Notes under the pieces: model-generated
What the model was told of the DNA's origin: nothing
Seen by the model: only the letters and a program-made list of their open reading frames with translations
Database searches by the model: none
Source of the DNA: Desulfovibrio sp.
GTDB lineage: Bacteria; Desulfobacterota; Desulfovibrionia; Desulfovibrionales; Desulfovibrionaceae
DNA length: 8,216 bases
Reading direction: 5' to 3'
NCBI GenBank assembly: GCA_020217165.1
Contig: JAIWOE010000164.1
Span: 1-8,216, forward strand
Program-made: the position numbers and the translations under genes
Part shown: positions 1 through 5,742 of the stretch, piece by piece
Numbering within the stretch: position 1 is the first letter of the stretch
Layout of the letters: each line of letters opens with the position of its first letter

Positions 1-294
1 GGCATCAAAAAAGGGTTCATGCTCCGCCACGTAATCCACCTCCACCCCCAGCAGAATTTCGGCCTGGGGGAAGGCCTGGCGCGCGGCCAGCACTTCGTCC
101 ACATACCGGGCGAACTGCCGCAGCACGCGGTCCTGGAATTCCTCTGCCGGATACAGGAAGCCGGCGGGGCGGGGGGCATGTTCCGTCATGCCGACAAGAC
201 GGATGCCGCGGTCCAGGCAGGCCTGGACCATGGCGGCCACGTCGGCCGTGCCATGGCTGTGATGGGTGTGCAGATGCAGGTCGGCGGTGGGCAT
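1..294 (-). CDS. PHP-domain phosphoesterase, HisK/HisJ-like (5' part only)
   Basis: The first 98 codons of a gene that leaves the window on the left. PHP proteins are metal-dependent phosphoesterases, and the closest match by eye is the histidinol-phosphatase HisK/HisJ branch, which removes phosphate from histidinol phosphate in the cytosol. Visible PHP motifs: DLHLHTHHSHG at residues 5-15 (metal-binding His7, His9 and a third His), TEHAPRP at 37-43, and GVEVDYV at 83-89 with the metal-ligand Glu85. The ATG at 292-294 is the only start available, because the in-frame stop upstream is followed by no ATG, GTG or TTG. Its ribosome binding site is poor. The gene is divergent from the histidine kinase, with 147 bases between the starts. 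The substrate is inferred; other PHP phosphoesterases share these motifs. Confidence 0.8.
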   Translation of the reverse strand, partial: MPTADLHLHTHHSHGTADVAAMVQACLDRGIRLVGMTEHAPRPAGFLYPAEEFQDRVLRQFARYVDEVLAARQAFPQAEILLGVEVDYVAEHEPFFDA

Positions 295-362
295 GGCGGG
301 TTCATACCAGCAATCCGGGCGGAGGTCATCCGTTTCCGGCCCTCACCACACCGGAGCGCACC

Positions 363-392
363 TTGACGAGGGGCGTGTTTTTGGAGGATTAC
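363..392 (+). promoter_or_regulatory. possible sigma70-type promoter for the histidine kinase gene
   Basis: TTGACG (363-368) matches the -35 consensus in five of six positions. GATTAC (387-392), 18 bases further on, matches the -10 in only three of six. It is the best candidate in the 147-base divergent gap and would leave a leader of about 45 bases containing a 9-base tandem repeat. Weak on its own. Confidence 0.22.
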
Positions 393-418
393 AGGCAGAG
401 CAGGCAGAACAGGCGGGC
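392..418 (+). repeat. three tandem 9-base repeats in the kinase leader
   Basis: CAGGCAGAG (392-400), CAGGCAGAA (401-409) and the diverged CAGGCGGGC (410-418) sit head to tail just upstream of the kinase ribosome binding site (AGGAGGGG, 429-436). They could be a protein-binding array, a slippage-prone tract, or chance in a purine-rich leader. Confidence 0.55.
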
Positions 419-441
419 GAAAGGGGAGAGGAGGGGCGCAC

Positions 442-1620
442 GTGGCCATTGATCACATTTTCGTGGACAACATCCTCGAAAGCATGCCCCTGGGCTGCAT
501 GGTCATCAACGGCGCCGGCGAGGTGGTCTTCGTCAATGCCGCCCTCACCGCCGTGCTGGGGTTTTCCCGCGAGGAACTCACCAGCGGCGGCTGGGGGGAG
601 CGCTTTTTTTCCCGCGAGGAAAATTACGAGTTCAATCAGATCCTGGTGGATGTCATCAACCAGGAACTGGCGCAACTGCGCCGGGAAACGCCGTATCATG
701 TGCAAGGAGAGGAGGCCCCGCGTCACCTGGCCGTCACCTCCTCCTTTTTGCGGGATCAGGGCGCCGTGGCCGGCATTGTCCTGCTGGTGGAAGACGTGAC
801 AGAGCTGCACCGCCGCCAGGAGCGGGAAAAGGCGCTGTTCGAACACCTGGCCGCCCTGCAGCAGGAACGCTCCGAGAGTCTTCGCCAGTTGGCGCTCTCC
901 GTGGCGCACCAGGTTCGCAACCCGGCCATGACCATCGGCGGGTTTGCCTCCCTGATGCTCAAGGGACACCGCATGCCCGAGCCGGCCCGCCAGAAGCTGG
1001 ACATCATCCGCGAGGAGGCCGTCAAGCTGGAACGCACGGTCAAGGCCGTGGCGGAGTATGCCTCCCTGCCGCAGTTGCAGCGCCAGGCCGTGTCCATGCC
1101 CGCCCTGGTGCAGGCCGTCTCCGAAGAAGCCCGCTGTCAGTGCTGCACCGTGACCGTGGACATGCACTGCGATGTAAAGCCTGCCGTCGAGCCTTCCGGG
1201 GATTCCCCCGGCGAGGCTGCCGCCGTGCCTCCGGAGTGCCAGCCCCAGCTCCCCGGCGGGGTCTTGCTGGTGGACCCCACCCAGGTGCGGCGTGCCTTGC
1301 GGGCCGTGTACGCCAATGCCTTCGAGGCGGCCGTGGACGGCAAGGTTCGCGTGGAGACCGACGTGCTGCCTGGACGTCAGGGCGTGGTGGTGCGCATCAA
1401 GGACGACGGCTGCGGCATTGCCTCCAAGGACATGCCTTTCATTTTCGACCCGTTTTTTACCACCAAGCCTGGCAATGTGGGCATGGGACTGTGCGAGGCC
1501 CGGCTCATCATGCTGGAACACCATGGGGATGTGGCCGTGGAGAGCCAGCCCGGGGCCGGGGCCACGGTGGTCCTCACCTTTCCGTACGTTCCGGAACATC
1601 CGGCGCGGGGCGCGGCATGA
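442..1620 (+). CDS. soluble PAS-domain sensor histidine kinase
   Basis: A 392-residue cytosolic kinase with no membrane segment. Order: PAS domain (about 6-120, with the GEVVFVNAALTAVLGFSREEL signature split over 26-46), a helical linker (about 121-148), a HisKA-type dimerisation and phosphotransfer domain with the box SVAHQVRNP (153-161, phospho-acceptor His156), and an HATPase_c domain with N box YANAFEA (290-296), G1 DDGCGI (321-326), F box FDPFFTTK (335-342) and G2 GMGL (347-350). All catalytic boxes are intact. The start is a GTG with AGGAGG seven bases upstream; an ATG start would lose the first part of the PAS domain. Unusual points: four Cys close together (232, 234, 235, 243) just after the phosphotransfer helices, then a Pro-rich insert (about 244-272) before the ATPase domain. 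No response regulator is adjacent, so it looks orphan. The next gene overlaps its stop codon. Confidence 0.93.
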   Translation: MAIDHIFVDNILESMPLGCMVINGAGEVVFVNAALTAVLGFSREELTSGGWGERFFSREENYEFNQILVDVINQELAQLRRETPYHVQGEEAPRHLAVTSSFLRDQGAVAGIVLLVEDVTELHRRQEREKALFEHLAALQQERSESLRQLALSVAHQVRNPAMTIGGFASLMLKGHRMPEPARQKLDIIREEAVKLERTVKAVAEYASLPQLQRQAVSMPALVQAVSEEARCQCCTVTVDMHCDVKPAVEPSGDSPGEAAAVPPECQPQLPGGVLLVDPTQVRRALRAVYANAFEAAVDGKVRVETDVLPGRQGVVVRIKDDGCGIASKDMPFIFDPFFTTKPGNVGMGLCEARLIMLEHHGDVAVESQPGAGATVVLTFPYVPEHPARGAA

Positions 1621-1991
1621 GGCTGCCTGGCTTTGGCCTGGGCCTGGGCAAGGTGGGCTTGGCGATCCTGCTGGCCGTCGTCTCGCCGGCATCCGCCCAG
1701 GATAACATCCTCACCATCTGGGAACACCCCAACGCCAGCCAGGGCCGCAACCTTGCCGTGCCCAGGCAGGACCCGTCCAAAGGCTACCCGGCCATGCAGG
1801 AAGTGGAGCGGGGCCGGCTGGAAACAGCCATCATCAAGGCCCAGCGGAACCTCCAGGCAGCCCAGCAGAACTGGCAGCGTGAGCGCTTGCTCATTATTCT
1901 AGAAGAACTGGAGCGCCGCCTGGGCATCTTGAATAAAAATCCAAACAGATACTTTGCCTTGTATCCCTATGTGCCGCCGGAAGAAGAGTAG
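1617..1991 (+). CDS. small secreted helical protein, unknown function
   Basis: A 124-residue protein I do not recognise. Its ATG overlaps the kinase stop (ATGA, 1617-1620), so translation is probably coupled. Residues 1-27 form a classical signal peptide: a Lys at 12, a hydrophobic core around 13-22, and a likely signal peptidase I site after SPASA, before QDN. The mature protein is about 97 residues, with a short N-terminal part followed by a long charged helix from about 61 to 104, rich in Gln, Glu and Arg with heptad-like Leu/Ile spacing, which suggests a coiled coil. It ends in an aromatic and Pro-rich tail (RYFALYPYVPPEEE). There is no Cys, so it is neither a lipoprotein nor disulfide-bonded. 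The last 25 or so codons are unusually AT-rich for this window. A longer frame upstream of 1617 lies inside the kinase and is not credible, because the signal peptide fixes the start. Confidence 0.75.
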   Translation: MRLPGFGLGLGKVGLAILLAVVSPASAQDNILTIWEHPNASQGRNLAVPRQDPSKGYPAMQEVERGRLETAIIKAQRNLQAAQQNWQRERLLIILEELERRLGILNKNPNRYFALYPYVPPEEE

Positions 1992-2040
1992 CGCCCAGGC
2001 CTCAAGTTATTTCGTCCCTGGCCGATGAGGCACGTGTCCG

Positions 2041-2077
2041 CCCCGCTGTACACGCCCGGAGGCCGTACGGAGCGGGG
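2041..2077 (+). other. hairpin between the secreted protein and the 155-residue gene
   Basis: CCCCGCT (2041-2047) pairs with AGCGGGG (2071-2077). Inside it GTAC (2048-2051) pairs with GTAC (2065-2068), and GCC (2054-2056) can pair with GGC (2061-2063). No T-run follows, so it is not a standard intrinsic terminator. It may be a leader structure of the downstream gene, an RNA-stability element or a Rho-dependent end. It lies 44 bases before the start codon at 2121. Confidence 0.5.
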
Positions 2078-2120
2078 GAGCGGGAAGATGTGCGAATACG
2101 TGTGAACCAGGGAGGCAGAT

Positions 2121-2588
2121 ATGGGAGCCGTCATTGAGCTGCAGGCATTCAAAAAGGCTCGGGAACATGCCCTGCAGGAAGCCATACAGGAAGCGCACCT
2201 GGCCAACCTGCGCGCCGCGCCCGCGGGCGAATCCGGCGTGACGGACAAGGATATCTGGGCCCAGGACTATTCCACCCTGGCCGGCATGGTCCGCGGGGTG
2301 GCCAATGTGCGCCGTATTCTGGACGTGCATCTGCACTTCAACGAGGAATGGAAGTTCCACCTCCTGGACGTGCTGGAGAGTTTGGCCGCCGCCCACCTGG
2401 GCGATGCCACGCGGCCGGTGCGGCCGGTGGCCGAGACCGTGGCCCTCTGCAAGGCCAGCCTTTCCGAAGATATGACCGTGGCCAACCGCGGCGACCTGTT
2501 GCGGGCCATGGTGATCCTGGACTTGATGGAATCCGGCGCCCGGCAGGCGGCCAAGGCCGCCTCCAACACCCGGGAACCACTGCACTGA
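2121..2588 (+). CDS. hypothetical protein, 155 residues, soluble and mostly helical
   Basis: No family recognised. It is a real gene by its ribosome binding site (GGAGG at 2111-2115, five bases before ATG), its GC-rich third positions and its complete frame. No signal peptide or membrane segment is visible, so it is probably cytosolic. Residues 1-35 form a charged amphipathic helix (IELQAFKKAREHALQEAIQE at 5-24). Residues 40-100 include a conserved-looking core with several aromatic and His residues (VHLHFNEEWKFHLLDVLE, about 69-86). A 9-base duplication in the DNA encodes RPVRPV (about 98-103). Only one Cys is present and no catalytic motif stands out. It is on the same strand as the kinase and the secreted protein, 129 bases downstream, so it could share their transcript or have its own promoter. 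It converges with the PP2C gene. Confidence 0.8.
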   Translation: MGAVIELQAFKKAREHALQEAIQEAHLANLRAAPAGESGVTDKDIWAQDYSTLAGMVRGVANVRRILDVHLHFNEEWKFHLLDVLESLAAAHLGDATRPVRPVAETVALCKASLSEDMTVANRGDLLRAMVILDLMESGARQAAKAASNTREPLH

Positions 2589-2625
2589 GCCTGGGCGCTC
2601 GCCGCGCCAAATCGATACCTGTGTG

Positions 2626-2668
2626 AGCACGCCGCTGGCGGGGAGTCCTTCCTGACCGGCGGCGTGCT
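2626..2668 (+). terminator. strong inverted repeat after the 155-residue gene, no U-tract
   Basis: AGCACGCCGC (2626-2635) is perfectly complementary to GCGGCGTGCT (2659-2668). The stem continues through a T·G pair and two G-C pairs to 13 pairs, with a 17-base loop. It begins 37 bases after the stop codon at 2588. There is no T-run on either side, so it is more likely a Rho-dependent or 3'-end-protecting hairpin than an intrinsic terminator. Confidence 0.45.
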
Positions 2669-2737
2669 GCGTCGGCCATCCCCCTCGCCGCCTTGCCTTC
2701 TCCTGCCCCCAGGTGATCCGCCTGTATGATGAACTGG

Positions 2738-2765
2738 AAAAAGACAACAGCAGGTTGCTGTGGTC
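2738..2765 (-). terminator. intrinsic terminator of the PP2C gene
   Basis: Read on the minus strand, GACCACAGCA (2765-2756) and TGCTGTTGTC (2752-2743) form a ten-position stem with one C·T mismatch and a 3-base ACC loop, followed at once by five T (2742-2738). It starts 29 bases past the TAG of the PP2C gene. The plus strand has no T-run after the hairpin, so it acts in one direction. Confidence 0.75.
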
Positions 2766-2794
2766 CGGGCTGTTGATCTGGTCCGGATGAGGGA

Positions 2795-3550
2795 CTATCC
2801 CTGCACGCAGGCCAGGGCGACGGAGATGTTGTCCCGGCCGCCATGGCGCAGGGCCGTCTGCACCAGGGCCAGGGCAGCTTCCTCAAGGTCGGGCTCCCGG
2901 GGGGAGGCGGGCAGGGCGTCCAGAATGGCGGCGATGGTCTCCTCCGAGGCCTCGTCGTGCAGGCCGTCGGAGCACAGCAGGAGTACATCCCGGGGCCGGC
3001 AGGCAAAGCTGCCCGTGTCCGGCTTGAAGTGTGCGCAGCCCAGGCACTGGTCCAGGCGGTTGCGCATGGGATGCACCGCGGCTTCGGCCGGCGCCATGGA
3101 GCCGTTGTCCAACAGGGATTGCAGGAATCGATGGTCCCGGGTGATGCGTCGGAGTTTGCGGTTACGGAAGAGATACAGCCGGGAATCGCCCACATGCAGC
3201 CAGTGCGCCGCCCCGTGGCAGAGCAGGGCCATGGTGAGCGTGGAGCCCATGCCCTCCAGCCCCTGGATGCTGTGGCCCATGCGCAGCAGGGCGGTGTTGG
3301 CCCGGGTGGCCCAGGCTGCCAGGGTGCGGGTGGGTTCGCCATCGCAGAGGGTGGAGAAATCAAGCAGTTCCAACTCATCCATGGCGGTTTGCGCCGCCAG
3401 GCCCCCGGCGGCCTCTCCTCCCATGCCGTCTGCCACTGCCAGCAGCCGCCACGGGCCATTGCCCAGGGCTGGCGGATGGATGGCAACGCGGTCCTGATTT
3501 TCCAGGCGTTTGAGCCCCACATGGCTGAGGGCGGCAGCAATGATGCGCAC
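2795..3550 (-). CDS. PP2C-family Ser/Thr protein phosphatase (PrpC/Stp type)
   Basis: A stand-alone bacterial PP2C phosphatase that removes phosphate from Ser/Thr in the cytosol using two divalent metals. Counting from the GTG at 3550 (251 residues), the motifs are ENQDR (17-21, metal Asp20), VADGMGGEAAGG (about 40-50, Asp41), GMGSTLTMALLC (100-111), HVGDSRLYLFR (119-129), RITRDH (135-140), CSDGLHDE (193-200, Asp195) and GGRDNISVALA (237-247, Asp240). All metal-binding Asp are present, so it should be active. An in-frame ATG at 3604 would add 18 residues (269 in all). I prefer the GTG because AGGA lies seven bases before it, the ATG has its only purine-rich stretch directly against it, and the family normally starts close to this point; the choice is not certain. 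It is divergent from the membrane SpoIIE-type phosphatase. No Hanks-type kinase is adjacent. Confidence 0.9.
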   Translation of the reverse strand: MRIIAAALSHVGLKRLENQDRVAIHPPALGNGPWRLLAVADGMGGEAAGGLAAQTAMDELELLDFSTLCDGEPTRTLAAWATRANTALLRMGHSIQGLEGMGSTLTMALLCHGAAHWLHVGDSRLYLFRNRKLRRITRDHRFLQSLLDNGSMAPAEAAVHPMRNRLDQCLGCAHFKPDTGSFACRPRDVLLLCSDGLHDEASEETIAAILDALPASPREPDLEEAALALVQTALRHGGRDNISVALACVQG

Positions 3551-3602
3551 GCGGAGATCCTGAGGTTGACGGGCAACCGCCGTAGTGATTCGGCTGGTGA
3601 GC

Positions 3603-3632
3603 ATCCTACGAACAAATCGGCGCTGCTGTAAA
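3603..3632 (-). promoter_or_regulatory. possible promoter for the PP2C gene
   Basis: On the minus strand, TTTACA (3632-3627, five of six to the -35) and TAGGAT (3608-3603, four of six to the -10) are 18 bases apart. The -10 overlaps the ATG at 3602-3604. If this promoter is real, that ATG would lie upstream of the transcript start and translation would begin at the GTG at 3550. Confidence 0.35.
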
Positions 3633-3702
3633 GGGATGCCCAGCGGGCCGGGCCGTGTTTTTTCATTGCGAAGGGTGGCTGGATTCGGCTACATTGTGGG
3701 GC

Positions 3703-5733
3703 ATGTTCTCCTCGATAGGTGCGAAAATCTTCGCCCTTGTGGCCCTTGTTCTGGCGTTGGTGGCCGGGGGCGTGGTCGTGCTCATCAAGCAGGACGTGGG
3801 CAGGGCCATGCTCGCTGCGGAAGATCGCTCCATGGACAACGTCCTGAGCCTGGTGGAACTGACCATCGCCGGCCGCTACAGCGGCCTGGTGCGGGACAAG
3901 GTGGCCGTCACCAACGCCTACAAAGAGCGGCTGGGTACGCTGAATGACGTCATTGTGGCGGGGCTTTGGCAGTTTGCAGGCATGGACTCCCCGGACGCAA
4001 AACGCGTTGCCATGGATTGGATTGCCAGCCTGCACCGCGGCAAGGATGCCTATGTGGTGGTGGTGGATGCCCAGGATCGCGTGCTCATCCATCCGGACCA
4101 ATCCCTCATTGGCCAGCCCCTGAGTGACTTGCGGGACATCAAGGGCCGGCGGCTGCTCCAGGCCATGCGCGAGGAAACCAGCCGCTTTGGCCAGGCCTTC
4201 GCCACCTGGCGCTGGCCCCTGCCGTCCGGAGAAGGGGAAACACGGCGCTTCGGGTTGTTCATCCCCTTTGATCCCTGGGGGTGGATGGTCTGCACCACTG
4301 TGGATGTGGGTGTGGCGGAAGACGCCATGGAGCAGCGCTTCCAGGAAATCATCGAGACCCTGCGTGACCACATGCCGCGCATCCGCTTTGCCCAAACCGG
4401 GTTTGTGTTTGTCTTTGACGGGTCCGGGCATGTGGTGGTGCCCCCGCGCAATCAGACGGCAGACTATGCCACGGCCATCAACCTGAAGACGGGCAACCCC
4501 CTGCTGCAGGACCTGCAGAGCCATGCCCGGGGCAACCGGCATCAGCGGCTGCTCTTTTCCGTGCAGGAGGCTGACGGGCCGGGGCCCCTGATGCAGGCGG
4601 ACGTGAGCTGGTTCAAGGCCCTGGATTGGCATATTGCCGTGTGCGCCCCCCTGGAAGAAATCCACGCGCCCTCGCGGGACATCATCCGTCATATCTCCCT
4701 GGTGGTGCTGGGGATTTTTGTCGTCAGCGTGCTGTTGTCCCAGGTGGTCATCCGCCGCGTGGCCCGGCCCTTGCGGCAACTGGCCGGCTACGCCGCCACC
4801 CTACCGCAGCAGGACCTCACGGTGCCGCGGGAAGGGGAGTCCCCCCTGGCGGCCCTGGCCACCCGCACGGGCGCATCCCGGGACGAGGTGGCCCACCTGG
4901 CCGCGGCCTTTGTTTCCATGGAAGGCTCCCTGCGCCAGCGGGTGCAGGAGCTCATGCAGCTCACGGCCTCCAAGGAGCGCATCGAAAGCGAACTGGGCAT
5001 TGCCCGGGAAATCCAGCTGGGCTTGCTGCCAAAAATCTTCCCCCCCTTCCCGGATCGCAAGGAGCTGGACTTGAACGCCGTGCTCGTCTCTGCCCGGGAA
5101 GTGGGCGGCGACCTGTACGACTTTGCCCTGCTGGACGAGCGCCGGCTGTTCTTCAGCATTGGCGACGTCTCCGGCAAAGGCGTGCCTGCGGCGCTGTTCA
5201 TGGCCATTGCCAAAACCCTGGTCAAAGGTGCGGCGGAAAGCCGCAACGACCCCGGCAAGATGATGGCCCAGGTTAACACCCAGCTTTCCCAGGATAATCC
5301 CAACTGCATGTTCGTCACCCTGGTCATCGGGATTCTTGACCTGCAGACTGGGGACATTCGCCTGGCCAACGCCGGCCACAATCCGCCTGCCATCATGGAT
5401 TCCCAGGGTGTGCGCTACCTGCCCTGGCAGGGCAGCCCCGTGGCCGGGTTCATGGAGGATGTGGTCTACAACAGCTTCTCCGTCACCCTGGCGCCGGGGG
5501 ATATGCTCCTGTTGTATACCGATGGCGTGACCGAGGCCATGAACCCCGCCATGCAGCTGTATGGCGAGCAGCGTCTGTTGGACACCCTGCGTCAAGCCGC
5601 GCCGGAGACGGCCAAGGCCGCCACCGATGCCGTGTTGCAGTCCGTGACGATCTTTGCCGACGGCGCCGAGCAAAGCGACGACATCACCATGCTCTGCCTG
5701 CGGTGGAAGGGCAGCGCGACCGACATTTCCTGA
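3703..5733 (+). CDS. membrane sensor Ser/Thr phosphatase: Cache, HAMP, SpoIIE/RsbU-type PP2C
   Basis: A 676-residue transmembrane phosphatase. TM1 is about 7-27 and TM2 about 331-350. The periplasmic part between them (about 300 residues) has two Cache/PAS-like halves: YVVVVDAQDRVLIHPDQS with IGQPL (about 117-140), and TGFVFVFDGSGHVVVPPRNQ (232-251). HAMP spans about 351-415, followed by a helical linker with the RsbU-like ARREIQLGLLP-type motif, here AREIQLGLLP (434-443). The SpoIIE/PP2C domain (about 455-668) has VGGDLYDF (467-474, Asp470), IGDVSGKGVPAALFMA (486-501, Asp488), NAGHNPPA (556-563), LYTDGVTEAM (604-613, Asp607) and EQSDDITML (656-664). All expected metal-binding Asp are present. 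The known role of such proteins is to dephosphorylate a STAS anti-anti-sigma protein in a partner switch; no such partner is nearby. Start: the frame is open back to a GTG at 3655, but ATG 3703 gives a normal TM1 right at the N-terminus. Neither has a good ribosome binding site. Confidence 0.92.
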   Translation: MFSSIGAKIFALVALVLALVAGGVVVLIKQDVGRAMLAAEDRSMDNVLSLVELTIAGRYSGLVRDKVAVTNAYKERLGTLNDVIVAGLWQFAGMDSPDAKRVAMDWIASLHRGKDAYVVVVDAQDRVLIHPDQSLIGQPLSDLRDIKGRRLLQAMREETSRFGQAFATWRWPLPSGEGETRRFGLFIPFDPWGWMVCTTVDVGVAEDAMEQRFQEIIETLRDHMPRIRFAQTGFVFVFDGSGHVVVPPRNQTADYATAINLKTGNPLLQDLQSHARGNRHQRLLFSVQEADGPGPLMQADVSWFKALDWHIAVCAPLEEIHAPSRDIIRHISLVVLGIFVVSVLLSQVVIRRVARPLRQLAGYAATLPQQDLTVPREGESPLAALATRTGASRDEVAHLAAAFVSMEGSLRQRVQELMQLTASKERIESELGIAREIQLGLLPKIFPPFPDRKELDLNAVLVSAREVGGDLYDFALLDERRLFFSIGDVSGKGVPAALFMAIAKTLVKGAAESRNDPGKMMAQVNTQLSQDNPNCMFVTLVIGILDLQTGDIRLANAGHNPPAIMDSQGVRYLPWQGSPVAGFMEDVVYNSFSVTLAPGDMLLLYTDGVTEAMNPAMQLYGEQRLLDTLRQAAPETAKAATDAVLQSVTIFADGAEQSDDITMLCLRWKGSATDIS

Positions 5734-5742
5734 CGAGACACC

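Noticed and set aside
343..1692. Minus-strand frame of 449 codons opposite the kinase, and one of 436 codons opposite the binding protein (6899-8209)
   Set aside because: Same shadow effect. The opposite strand carries intact kinase and binding-protein motifs.
2411..2428. Tandem GCGGCCGGT pair
   Set aside because: It lies in frame inside a gene and simply encodes RPVRPV; a small duplication in GC-rich DNA.
2761..2786. Direct repeat TGGTCCGG at 2761-2768 and 2779-2786
   Set aside because: Only 8 bases, two copies, partly within the PP2C terminator; no sign of function.
2338..4779. Long minus-strand frame of 813 codons opposite the PP2C and sensor phosphatase genes
   Set aside because: It is antisense to well-supported genes on both strands, its translation is low-complexity (His, Gln, Gly and Pro rich), and it has no motif. 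It arises from the strong third-position GC bias.
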